Shown piece by piece: positions 13,656 through 20,221 of a DNA stretch of 45,632 nt. Position numbers and translations under genes: made by a program. The DNA comes from a virus. Positions within the stretch are counted from its first letter, which is position 1; each line of letters opens with the position of its first letter. The stretch is from positions 1 to 45,632 of the IMG/VR virus record IMGVR_UViG_3300042934_001363, one strand, 5' to 3'. Under the pieces are notes generated by a model. It searched no databases. It had not been told where the DNA came from and saw only the letters and a list, made by a program, of their open reading frames with translations.

Positions 13656-14083
13656 ACCACCCAGCACAAGACCTGGCCGGCCTGGCCCGGCAGATCCTCG
13701 GCCACTCGCTGGTCGTCTTCCTGACCCACCACGACGAGGCTCACCAGGCAGCGCCGGAGAACGCACGCGAGCTGATCGCCGAGATCAATGCCCTGGCCGC
13801 CCAGCACCTGGCCACTGCCAGCGATGAGGACCTGCGCCGCCGGAAGATGGTGCTCCAGTCGCTCTACATGAACGCTGCCAGCACTGCGCACGCCTGTCGC
13901 GGCTACCAGTCGGCCCGACGCCCCGGCTCTCGCCTCGGTGGGCGCATCTGGAAAGACCGCTCCAGCGTCAACAAGTCAGGCGAGCAGAAAGCACAACGTG
14001 ACATGTCACACGCCCTCGGCGAGATGGAAGACATCCAGAAGGAGATCGACCGGAGGGCCAATGCGCAAGCAGCACGGGCCTGA
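13652..14083 (+). CDS. Hypothetical nin-region protein (143 aa)
   Basis: A mostly helical 143-residue protein (LAGLARQILGHSLVVFLTHH, then RKMVLQSLYMNAASTAHACR). It overlaps rusA by four bases and the following zinc-finger gene by 23 bases. No domain recognised. Its position between the resolvase and the late regulator candidate is variable in lambdoid phages and says little about function. Confidence 0.65.
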   Translation: MNHPAQDLAGLARQILGHSLVVFLTHHDEAHQAAPENARELIAEINALAAQHLATASDEDLRRRKMVLQSLYMNAASTAHACRGYQSARRPGSRLGGRIWKDRSSVNKSGEQKAQRDMSHALGEMEDIQKEIDRRANAQAARA

Positions 14084-14360
14084 CCTCACCCGGAAGGTGA
14101 TGCCGATTTCGCATTGCGTGACATGTCACGGGCGAGGCGTCACCAAGGGCGTCTTCTACGAGATGCAGTGCTACACCTGCGCTGGTACCGGCTGGGTCGA
14201 CTACACCACCGGCCAGGCAATGCCCGCCGAAGATCTGGTTTTCACCCTGAGTCACCGCCTCCTGCACCTGGAACAGCAGCTGGCCACCCTGCAGCGGATG
14301 CAGCCCTACGAATTGAGCAACCGCCGCGGCCCGCACGGCTCGCACCGCACCGGAGACTGA
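14061..14360 (+). CDS. DnaJ-type zinc-finger protein
   Basis: A 99-residue protein with CVTCHGRG and CYTCAGTG, the CxxCxGxG repeats of DnaJ zinc fingers, near residues 19-43, followed by a helical C-terminus (SHRLLHLEQQLATLQRMQPY). GGAGG lies directly before ATG 14061. Similar small proteins occur just before late antiterminators in phages; it may bind nucleic acid or RNA polymerase. The larger open frame from 13938 is not used because it overlaps the preceding gene. Confidence 0.7.
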   Translation: MRKQHGPDLTRKVMPISHCVTCHGRGVTKGVFYEMQCYTCAGTGWVDYTTGQAMPAEDLVFTLSHRLLHLEQQLATLQRMQPYELSNRRGPHGSHRTGD

Positions 14361-14362
14361 CC

Positions 14363-14917
14363 ATGCAGAGTTTCAGCAGTAGCAAGGTATCCACCCTGGT
14401 TCGCATCCTCCTCGCCGGCAGCGAGGGCAAGACCGCATCTGCCGCCTGGGTGGACGCTGACCAGAATGGAAGAGGGGGCTTCGGTGGCCTGTCGCGCCAG
14501 GAGCGCTTCGAGCTGGACTGCGAGTACCGGGCCTTCCTGCGCAAACACCTGAAGGAGCGCCACTGGGATGCCCTGATCGCTCGCTACACCATCGAGCCGA
14601 CCGACCGCGCCCCGGCGATCAAGCGCCTGGCCCGGATCATCGCCACCCCGGCGCACGACCACTTCAAGTCCTACGCCGTCCTGGCCTGGGCCATGCCGCA
14701 GCGCGCCGGTGTCGAGGGCAAGCGATCCACCATCGTGCTGCGCGAGAACATCTACGACATGGCGCGTTGGGACAACAATCGGGGCACCTCCGAGCGAACC
14801 ATGCGGCGCTGGCGGGGCTACATCCACGAGATGCTAAACGAGGCTCTGGATTTGGCGATTGCTGCTGCGATTCATCTGCTGGAAGGTCAGGAATTGTTCG
14901 AAAGAGAAGTTGCTTGA
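14363..14917 (+). CDS. Putative late-gene regulator in the Q position
   Basis: A 184-residue protein starting MQSFSSSKVSTLVRILLAGS, containing SRQERFELDCEYRAFLRKHL and a C-terminal segment with a possible helix-turn-helix (NNRGTSERTMRRWRGYIHEM). It is the last gene of the rightward early region and is followed directly by a promoter and two tandem terminators, the arrangement of lambda Q, PR' and tR'. I therefore propose a late antiterminator or activator; the sequence itself does not match a Q family I can name. Confidence 0.6.
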   Translation: MQSFSSSKVSTLVRILLAGSEGKTASAAWVDADQNGRGGFGGLSRQERFELDCEYRAFLRKHLKERHWDALIARYTIEPTDRAPAIKRLARIIATPAHDHFKSYAVLAWAMPQRAGVEGKRSTIVLRENIYDMARWDNNRGTSERTMRRWRGYIHEMLNEALDLAIAAAIHLLEGQELFEREVA

Positions 14918-14942
14918 CAGGAATGGCCGTTTGGCCGAACAT
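14914..14942 (+). promoter_or_regulatory. Candidate late promoter (PR'-like)
   Basis: A consensus TTGACA (14914-14919) is followed 17 bases later by AACATT (14937-14942), a weak -10, and then a T/C-rich start region. It overlaps the stop of the putative Q gene. A short leader would end at the terminators at 14992-15018 and 15039-15063, so the late operon would be expressed only when termination is suppressed. Confidence 0.5.
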
Positions 14943-14991
14943 TTCCCTATCTTGCCGATCCTGCGAATGATGAAGACGCGGTCGGAAACTA

Positions 14992-15018
14992 AGCCTGGCC
15001 ACCGAGCCGGGCTTTTTT
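14992..15018 (+). terminator. Intrinsic terminator 1 (tR'-like)
   Basis: AGCCTGGC, loop CACCGA, GCCGGGCT with one G-T pair, followed by six T. It lies about 45 bases beyond the predicted late promoter start. Confidence 0.75.
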
Positions 15019-15038
15019 ATGCCTGCTCCAAAAACAGA

Positions 15039-15063
15039 AGCCCCGCCAATGTGCGGGGCTTTT
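15039..15063 (+). terminator. Intrinsic terminator 2, in tandem
   Basis: AGCCCCGC, loop CAATGT, GCGGGGCT followed by TTT. The second of two terminators between the late promoter and the late genes. The following stretch 15064-15211 has an open frame (15019-15267) overlapping the Com gene, but I see no ribosome site for it. Confidence 0.7.
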
Positions 15064-15211
15064 GCGTATCTGGAGGGAAAAGAGGGCGACCACCGACGGT
15101 GTTACGAGCACCGCCGGCGGACACCAACCTGCAGTCGATACCTGCAAGCCAGCCAAGGCCCCCTGCTCGCGCGAGCGTGGCGGAGCCTAGCAGACCGAGG
15201 CTTTGCAGACC

Positions 15212-15403
15212 ATGTTGAAAGATTGCCGTTGTGGACAGTGCAACCGACTACTCGCCCGCATGGGTGAGTTCACCGAGCTCCAGATCAAATGTTCCCGCTG
15301 CGGGACGTTGAATCATGTGAAGGCCAAGAGCCTCGAGCAATCGCCTCTGAGCGACATGAGAGCAGCCCAAGCTGCACTACCTACTCATCAAGCAACGAGG
15401 TAA
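15212..15403 (+). CDS. com: Com-like zinc-finger translational regulator
   Basis: A 63-residue protein with MLKDCRCGQCNRLLARMG and LQIKCSRCGTLNHVKA, two CxxC knuckles matching the Mu Com family. In Mu, Com binds mom mRNA and allows its translation. Here no mom or DNA-modification gene follows; the next gene is an alginate lyase. ATG 15212 has GAGG eleven bases upstream; a TTG at 15203 is closer but too near the ribosome site. It may control translation of the late or accessory gene behind it. Confidence 0.85.
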   Translation: MLKDCRCGQCNRLLARMGEFTELQIKCSRCGTLNHVKAKSLEQSPLSDMRAAQAALPTHQATR

Positions 15404-15409
15404 CACCAG

Positions 15410-16135
15410 ATGGCTACTGCACCCTTTGATCTTCACTGGAGCCTGACCACTCCCAAAGTGGATACCAGTACTGGCAATGCGATCACCTATAAGCCTTCCG
15501 AGCTGCCCACTTTGGTCAGCGATTACTTCAAAATCACTGACTCCTATGTTCAGTTCATCGCGCCGGTCTTCGGCACGCCGACCAAACAGTCTACAAAGAC
15601 TCGTAGCGAGCTGCGCGAATACACGGCCGATGGCAGCGCTGAGCAGAACTGGAAGGCTATTGGTGGTACTCATTCGATCGGCGCGGCCCTTGTAGTGAAG
15701 GATCTTCCGGATTCTGACGGAAAAGGTGGCGCCTTCATCGGTCAAATCCATGTCGAAAACGGCAAAAATCCCCTGCTCAAATTCAAGTGTGAAGACGACG
15801 GGAAAGGAACTCGAAATCTGATCGTATCGTTCCGGGCGGACCCTAATCCTGACACTCCTACGGCGAACAGCACGCTGATGCATGGCGTAGCAAAGGATGC
15901 CCGAATCCAGTACTACGCCAAGGTCAATTCCTTGGGCCAGCTGTCTGCCTATTTCGAGGTAAATGGTGACCGGAGACCTTTCTCTGGAGACCTCTCGCTG
16001 TGGGTGGATGAAAACCCCAATACCGAGTTTTACTTCAAGGCGGGCGTCTACAACGATGTAGCTCCTGAGGCCTCTACCGGCGACAAGGATACTTCTGAAG
16101 CCTGGTTCTACAAGCTCACTACTACCCATTCTTAA
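15410..16135 (+). CDS. Polysaccharide lyase family 7 (alginate lyase)
   Basis: Cleaves alginate, the mannuronate/guluronate polymer of Pseudomonas biofilms, by beta-elimination. The three PL7 signatures are present in order: RSELRE (residues 65-70), QIH (112-114) and YFKAGVYN (208-215); the catalytic set would be Arg, Gln/His and Tyr214. The 241-residue length is that of a single catalytic domain with the jelly-roll fold. There is no signal peptide, so release would come with lysis, or the enzyme could be carried by the virion. It follows the Com gene by six bases and is closed by a terminator, making it a late-expressed accessory gene. Confidence 0.88.
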   Translation: MATAPFDLHWSLTTPKVDTSTGNAITYKPSELPTLVSDYFKITDSYVQFIAPVFGTPTKQSTKTRSELREYTADGSAEQNWKAIGGTHSIGAALVVKDLPDSDGKGGAFIGQIHVENGKNPLLKFKCEDDGKGTRNLIVSFRADPNPDTPTANSTLMHGVAKDARIQYYAKVNSLGQLSAYFEVNGDRRPFSGDLSLWVDENPNTEFYFKAGVYNDVAPEASTGDKDTSEAWFYKLTTTHS

Positions 16136-16150
16136 TGGGTTAGCAGCACA

Positions 16151-16176
16151 AGCCCAGCCATAGCGCTGGGCTTTCT
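16151..16176 (+). terminator. Intrinsic terminator after the lyase gene
   Basis: AGCCCAGC, loop CATAGC, GCTGGGCT followed by TTCTG. The arms are identical to those of the terminator at 17351-17375. Confidence 0.75.
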
Positions 16177-16230
16177 GATTTCTAAGCTTTTGGACGGCTT
16201 AAATTTGCGCATTCGCTGGTTAAAAGTCGA

Positions 16231-16572
16231 TTAACTCGACCTGTTTTTCTTTTGGAATGGGACTACATTAGCCCGCCCGATGAATTTTCTCCGTTCTACG
16301 TAAGTTTTTGAGTCTGGCTGTTCCGGCAATTGGGTGGGGCCAGCCTTAATGCAACTCATCAAGCTAGCGGCAATGTCTGCCATCGCACATACATCCAATA
16401 TGGTGCTTAAGAGTTGCTCAGAAGCTGCGGCGCGATAAGTGATGGAGTCAGTCACCTCAATGCGCCAACATTTGTGGTAAACGTCTGGCTGTATAAGATT
16501 AACCTCGAAGTTACAGGGAAAGAATTCTTTAACATACGAAGCTGTGGCTCGGGCGTGCTTGTTATTTTTCAT
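16231..16572 (-). CDS. Leftward accessory gene (113 aa), unknown
   Basis: A 113-residue protein starting MKNNKHARATASYVKEFFPC, with a beta-rich centre (FEVNLIQPDVYHKCWRIEVT) and a helical region (LLSTILDVCAMADIAASLMS). GAGGAG seven bases before ATG 16572 decides the start. It runs against the late operon, has lower GC content than its neighbours and is flanked by terminators, all signs of a recently acquired moron. Candidate anti-defence or immunity gene by position only; no family recognised. Confidence 0.6.
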   Translation of the reverse strand: MKNNKHARATASYVKEFFPCNFEVNLIQPDVYHKCWRIEVTDSITYRAAASEQLLSTILDVCAMADIAASLMSCIKAGPTQLPEQPDSKTYVERRKFIGRANVVPFQKKNRSS

Positions 16573-16720
16573 TCTTGTCTCCTCGTATTCCATGTGCCGC
16601 CCTCGGATATTTGCATGGCACTGTACGGCTCGCTCAAGCGCTAGCGACGATAACCGGTGTGGGCATCGGCGTTGAAGCGCTAAAAGCGAGCCGCTATGTT
16701 CGGACGATTCATGGGCCTTC

Positions 16721-16748
16721 GGACCACTGGTGATAGTGGCCACTGAAC
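16721..16748 (+). repeat. 28-bp dyad repeat, copy A
   Basis: GGACCACTGGTGAT followed by AGTGGCCACTGAAC: a hyphenated palindrome (CCACT, six bases, AGTGG) that matches copy B at 16993-17020 in 24 of 28 positions. It lies 56 bases before the ATG at 16804. Confidence 0.6.
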
Positions 16749-16803
16749 AGAAAACTCTCGGACGCTTCTTATGACGGGCAAATTCCGCGAAACGAGAGCT
16801 AAA

Positions 16804-16986
16804 ATGGCTGAGAAATTAATAGGTACAGTGGAGGGTGGCACCACTCCGGAGTGCGTGCCGTCTACATTGGAAGAGAGACAGCGTGGAAAAGCTGAAATAC
16901 GCAAGCAGAAGGCCGAAAAACTACGGCGGCAGAGCCTTTTGGCGCGCCCTCTAGTAGCTGATAGGGCCGACAAGCTGGTGCCGTGA
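16804..16986 (+). CDS. Small basic protein (60 aa)
   Basis: Reads MAEKLIGTVEGGTTPECVPS then a lysine/arginine-rich helix (EERQRGKAEIRKQKAEKLRR). ATG 16804 has GAGAG upstream at a suitable distance; an in-frame ATG at 16771 lacks one. The gene follows dyad repeat copy A. No family is recognised, and coding status rests on the start signal and the shared upstream element. Confidence 0.45.
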   Translation: MAEKLIGTVEGGTTPECVPSTLEERQRGKAEIRKQKAEKLRRQSLLARPLVADRADKLVP

Positions 16987-16992
16987 TAATCA

Positions 16993-17020
16993 GGACCATT
17001 GGTAATAGTGGCCCTTGAAC
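16993..17020 (+). repeat. 28-bp dyad repeat, copy B
   Basis: GGACCATTGGTAAT followed by AGTGGCCCTTGAAC. Differs from copy A at four positions and lies 62 bases before the ATG at 17083, about the same distance as copy A from its gene. Probably a duplicated promoter or operator element. Confidence 0.6.
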
Positions 17021-17047
17021 CAGTATCTGCTTTCCACCTCAAATTAA

Positions 17048-17069
17048 GTGAGACCACTTACGGTCTCAC
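17048..17069. promoter_or_regulatory. Perfect inverted repeat, possible operator
   Basis: GTGAGACC, six bases ACTTAC, GGTCTCAC: eight-base perfect arms just upstream of the 17083 gene. No T-run follows, so it is more likely a protein-binding site or mRNA hairpin than a terminator. Confidence 0.45.
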
Positions 17070-17082
17070 CGCGAGGTGGCAA

Positions 17083-17331
17083 ATGATCATTCCGACCAAA
17101 AGGTGGCGAACATTCAGTTCGCCGGACGCTTCAGCCTTGCTCGCAAGATCACTGCATGGACCATATGTAATGCCCTTGGAATTCATGAGTGCGCAGGCGG
17201 CTAACCCAGACCAAGCCGAGCCATTAGGTCCTGATGATATGGATCCGGTCGACCAGACTGATGTGGATCCAGAGGTTTTCGATGAGCCGGTGACTGGTGA
17301 GAACGACGACCAAGAGCCAGCTCCTCAGTAA
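17083..17331 (+). CDS. Small protein with acidic tail (82 aa)
   Basis: Begins MIIPTKRWRTFSSPDASALL after GAGGTGG and ends in a strongly acidic tail (DPVDQTDVDPEVFDEPVT). An internal ATG at 17185 (MSAQAANPDQ) is an alternative start that would leave just the acidic part. It is closed by a terminator at 17351-17375. Acidic tails of this kind occur in DNA-mimic inhibitors, but that is speculation. Confidence 0.5.
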   Translation: MIIPTKRWRTFSSPDASALLARSLHGPYVMPLEFMSAQAANPDQAEPLGPDDMDPVDQTDVDPEVFDEPVTGENDDQEPAPQ

Positions 17332-17350
17332 TTCGTAGAAAATGAAATTT

Positions 17351-17375
17351 AGCCCAGCCATTGCTGGGCTTTTTC
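17351..17375 (+). terminator. Intrinsic terminator after the acidic-tail gene
   Basis: AGCCCAGC, loop CATT, GCTGGGCT followed by TTTTT. The next 190 bases up to 17563 contain a 38-codon frame (17400-17516) with no ribosome site and nothing else I can support. Confidence 0.8.
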
Positions 17376-17563
17376 ATTTCAGACGAATGCGTAGGCTTAT
17401 GCGCGAACATGTATCAACAAGCGCTGGCTTGAGGTCCAGGACGCCGAAAGTCAGCACCGGCTCCCTGTTCCAAGAATGGTGGCAGCACCCCTGTGTCCCA
17501 CAAAGTCGCGAATGACCGGGACGACAACATCTGCCCGCCGGGGAAGCGCCGGCATCACCCATC

Positions 17564-17590
17564 AAGGCTCGCATCTGCGGGCCTTTTTTT
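17564..17590 (+). terminator. Intrinsic terminator before the holin genes
   Basis: AAGGCTCGC, loop ATCT, GCGGGCCTT (one wobble pair) followed by further T residues. It separates the accessory genes from the structural and lysis operon, so late transcription must read through it by antitermination. Confidence 0.7.
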
Positions 17591-17625
17591 ATGCCTGGAA
17601 GAGGGCGCACCGCGAGGGCAAGCCA

Positions 17626-17931
17626 GTGAATTTCAGTCTGGAAGCCATCCTGCTCTGGTGCCTGCCAGGCTTTCTGGGTGGCTTCGGCGGCGTGATCGCC
17701 TACATCTCGAAGCTCACCACGAAGAACCGGTTCTCTGCCGGCATGTTCATCACGAAGTTCCTAACCGCCTTCTTCGTGGGGCGCGCGTTCGGCTACTTCT
17801 TCCCTGTCACCAGTGAAGTCCACTACGGCTACATCATGGTCCTTGGCTTCGCAGCCTCCCCGGTCATCGCGATCCTGGAGGACAAGGCCAAGGCCTGGGC
17901 GAGTCGACTCAGCCCGCCAGGAGCAAGCTGA
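17626..17931 (+). CDS. Holin-like membrane protein
   Basis: From the GTG at 17626 (GAGGG eight bases upstream) the product has 101 residues with about three membrane segments: SLEAILLWCLPGFLGGFGGV, FITKFLTAFFVGRAFGYFF and YGYIMVLGFAASPVIAILE, and a charged C-terminus. Size, topology and position just before the terminase genes fit a class I-type phage holin. The open frame extends upstream through the terminator to 17476, which is not used. Confidence 0.7.
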   Translation: MNFSLEAILLWCLPGFLGGFGGVIAYISKLTTKNRFSAGMFITKFLTAFFVGRAFGYFFPVTSEVHYGYIMVLGFAASPVIAILEDKAKAWASRLSPPGAS

Positions 17932-18260
17932 TGCTGCTGATCACCATCTTCGCCATGCTGACCTACAGCCTAGTAGTCGCACGATGCGGCTGGTTCATCT
18001 GGCAGGGAGGCATTTACCGGCAGGACGATCGGGCCGAGGTCGCGCATATCGTATGCGCCTCGCTGCTCTACCTGATCACGCTGGTGTCGCTCTGGGTGTT
18101 CGAGCCATGGAAGCTGATCAATAACAGCATCGTCGGCGCCATGGTCCTCGCCCACACAATCTTCTGTGGCAGCTACTTCTACCGTCGCATCGGCGCCCTC
18201 ATGGATGGCCGCGACCGGCGCAAGCTGTCTCATCGCCGCGCATCGAGGGCGAACCCATGA
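17931..18260 (+). CDS. Three-span membrane protein, possible holin partner
   Basis: A 109-residue protein with membrane segments near residues 1-25 (LLITIFAMLTYSLVVARCGW), 38-60 (AHIVCASLLYLITLVSLWVF) and 66-85 (NSIVGAMVLAHTIFCGSYFY), and a basic tail. It overlaps the holin-like gene by one base (TGATG). In Pseudomonas phages such second membrane proteins are often annotated as holin or antiholin; I infer a lysis-timing role. Confidence 0.65.
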   Translation: MLLITIFAMLTYSLVVARCGWFIWQGGIYRQDDRAEVAHIVCASLLYLITLVSLWVFEPWKLINNSIVGAMVLAHTIFCGSYFYRRIGALMDGRDRRKLSHRRASRANP

Positions 18261-18508
18261 AGCAGATCAAGAGCGGCGCCCGCTGGCTGCTGACCTGTAT
18301 CGCCCTGCTGGTTTTCGGTACCGGGCTTGGCTACTTCGGCCGCACCTGGGAATGCCGGTCCGGTACCCAGACGGTGTATGTCGCAGCACCAGGCTTCGAG
18401 TCCGGCGCCATGGACCTGCCCGCCAAACTGTACCGTCTGCAGGTCTCGTCCTGCACGCTGCCTGCCCAGTGGGGTGGCGATAAGCCGCCGTTGGAGGGTT
18501 ACCCATAG
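18257..18508 (+). CDS. Small membrane-anchored protein (83 aa)
   Basis: A single membrane segment (WLLTCIALLVFGTGLGYF) follows a basic start (MKQIKSGAR); the remainder, with cysteines at CRSG and SSCTLP, would face the periplasm. It overlaps the previous gene by four bases and so belongs to the lysis-like cluster. Family not recognised. Confidence 0.6.
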   Translation: MKQIKSGARWLLTCIALLVFGTGLGYFGRTWECRSGTQTVYVAAPGFESGAMDLPAKLYRLQVSSCTLPAQWGGDKPPLEGYP

Positions 18509-18549
18509 GCATGGCAGGATGAGACTCCAATCACACTGGAGTACATGCA

Positions 18550-18762
18550 ATGTCAGATTTTAAGAAGGGCGATGTGGTGCAGTTGAAGAGCGGCGGCCCG
18601 AAGATGACGGTATCTGAGGTGGATAATTGGTCGCCACATGGACCTGAAGAAGGCGCCAAATGCGTTTGGTTCGAGAAGACCAAATCGTTCGAGCAGATCT
18701 TCGATGTAGCGGTGCTTCAGCACTACAAGGCGCCAGGCGCCCTATTTATGGGTCGGGCATAG
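18550..18762 (+). CDS. YodC/DUF2158 family protein
   Basis: A 70-residue protein with the DUF2158 pattern: FKKGDVVQLKSGGPKMTVSE at the start, then KCVWFEKTKSFEQIFD. These small beta-barrel proteins occur in phages and bacteria without a known function. The start ATG is the fourth base triplet after a weak ribosome site (ACTGGAG), and 41 bases separate it from the previous gene. Confidence 0.8.
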   Translation: MSDFKKGDVVQLKSGGPKMTVSEVDNWSPHGPEEGAKCVWFEKTKSFEQIFDVAVLQHYKAPGALFMGRA

Positions 18763-18816
18763 CCTTCAGGTCGACGGCTCCTGGCCTAAGTCTGGAGTCG
18801 TCACTCTGGAGGTTGC

Positions 18817-19554
18817 ATGATCAAGATCACTGCCCAGGGCCTCACCGATCAGCTATCTGAGCTGACCGACCTTGAGCAGCGGCAGATACCCTTCGCTACA
18901 GCGCTCGCGCTCACCCGCACTGCCAAGGACGTGAAGGCCGCTATTGAGGCAGAGATGCCCACCGTGTTCGACCGACCCACGAATTGGACGCTGAACAGCC
19001 TGCGCCTGATCCCTGCTCGCAAGGACAGACTTCTGGCCAGGGTGTGGATCAAGGACGAGGCGGACAAGTCTTCGCCTGCGACCAAGTGGCTGGCACCCGA
19101 GGTCTACGGTGGTGATCGCCCAGACAAGCGCAGCGAAGCAATGCTGCGGGCTCGGGGCATCCTGCCTGCCGGCAAGTACGTGGTGCCAGGTGCAGGGGCT
19201 GACCTCGATCAGTACGGCAACATCAAGCGGGGTCAGCTGACCAAGGCGCTGTCCGGCATCCGAGGCTTGGGTGAGACGGGCTACAACGCCAACGCCACCG
19301 ACAGCAAGCGCAGCCTGGCCAAGCGGAACGCTCAGTCGTTCTTCGTGCTGACCAAGGCGGGCAAGCCCATTGGCATAGCTCGACGCAATGGTCGCAAGCG
19401 CGAGGACCTGAGCATCTTCCTGGCCTTCGTAGACAAGCCGACCTATCGCAAGCGCTTGGACTTCTTCGGCATCGGTGAGCGTGTGGCCAATGAACGGCTC
19501 GCGTTCCACTTCGAGGAAGCCATGTCGCAGGCCCTGCGAACCCGCCGCCCATAG
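18817..19554 (+). CDS. Hypothetical phage structural-region protein (245 aa)
   Basis: A 245-residue basic protein (QIPFATALALTRTAKDVKAA, NWTLNSLRLIPARKDRLLA, RKREDLSIFLAFVDKPTYRK). The N-terminal AxxxALxxTA pattern and basic nature are reminiscent of the lambda minor tail protein Z group, but position before the terminase genes is unusual for that. GGAGG before ATG 18817 supports the start. Virion association is an inference. Confidence 0.6.
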   Translation: MIKITAQGLTDQLSELTDLEQRQIPFATALALTRTAKDVKAAIEAEMPTVFDRPTNWTLNSLRLIPARKDRLLARVWIKDEADKSSPATKWLAPEVYGGDRPDKRSEAMLRARGILPAGKYVVPGAGADLDQYGNIKRGQLTKALSGIRGLGETGYNANATDSKRSLAKRNAQSFFVLTKAGKPIGIARRNGRKREDLSIFLAFVDKPTYRKRLDFFGIGERVANERLAFHFEEAMSQALRTRRP

Positions 19555-19693
19555 CAACGCACCACTATGGTGCGGGGTTGGGGTCTTGGGTCCTTCCCGT
19601 GGGAGGGCCCATTGGGGGTGATTCGAGCCCCGTTTTCTCTCTATTCACGGACCTTTTCTAGGACTTCCGTTTCCGGTTCCGGTTGGGCATCTC
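19555..19693. other. Candidate cos region upstream of terS
   Basis: A 139-base gap just before the small terminase gene, the place of cos in lambda-like phages. It is rich in G/C runs (GGGGTTGGGG at 19573-19582, then GGGAGGGCCCATTGGGGG), has a pyrimidine-rich stretch and a tandem near-repeat TTTCCGGTTCCGGTTGGG at about 19670-19687 that could be terminase-binding sites. No gene is seen. The nick position cannot be read by eye. Confidence 0.35.
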
Positions 19694-20221
19694 ATGGCAA
19701 CTCAGATCGAAGTGGCGAAGCACCTCGATCTCAGCGATCGTCAGGTGCGCAATCTCCTTACAGACGGCGTCCTGCCTGGATCCAAGGGAAAAGGCGGCTA
19801 TGACATCGAAGCCTGCCGCCTGGCCTACATCCGACACCTGCGGGGGCTGGGAAACAGCCAGGTCAAACCGGAAATGGACCCGGAGCAGGGCGACATCGAC
19901 CCGCTCATCGAGTACCGGCTGACGCAAGAGCGTCTGCGACTCACTGCGGCCCAGTCCGAGGCTCAGGAACTCAAGAACGAGGTGACCAAGAAGCGGCTGA
20001 TCCCGGCCGACTTCATCACCTTCGCCTTCGCCAAATTCATCCCGGCCGCCGGCTCGATCTTCGACACGGTGGTCATGACGCTGCGCCGTCGACATCCCGA
20101 CCTCACCCCGGGCCAGCTCGACTCCATTGGCCGAGAGCTGACCAAGGCGCGCAACACCATCGCCCAGGCGGCGGAACGCCTACCGGAGTGGCATGACGAG
20201 TTTATCGATAGCGCAGATTGA
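19694..20221 (+). CDS. Terminase small subunit (Nu1-like)
   Basis: A 175-residue DNA-packaging protein. The N-terminus has the winged-helix of Nu1-type subunits (ATQIEVAKHLDLSDRQVRNL, GVLPGSKGKGGYDIEACR), followed by a helical dimerisation region and a C-terminus that would contact the large subunit. It recognises cos DNA. It overlaps the large-subunit gene by 29 bases. Confidence 0.88.
   Translation: MATQIEVAKHLDLSDRQVRNLLTDGVLPGSKGKGGYDIEACRLAYIRHLRGLGNSQVKPEMDPEQGDIDPLIEYRLTQERLRLTAAQSEAQELKNEVTKKRLIPADFITFAFAKFIPAAGSIFDTVVMTLRRRHPDLTPGQLDSIGRELTKARNTIAQAAERLPEWHDEFIDSAD

Noticed and set aside
15019-15267. 82-residue frame between the late terminators and Com
   Set aside because: It begins inside the tandem terminator region, overlaps Com in another frame and lacks a ribosome site.
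17400-17516. Short frame ending in SLFQEWWQHPCVPQSRE
   Set aside because: No ribosome site and no context; could be a relic but cannot be supported.
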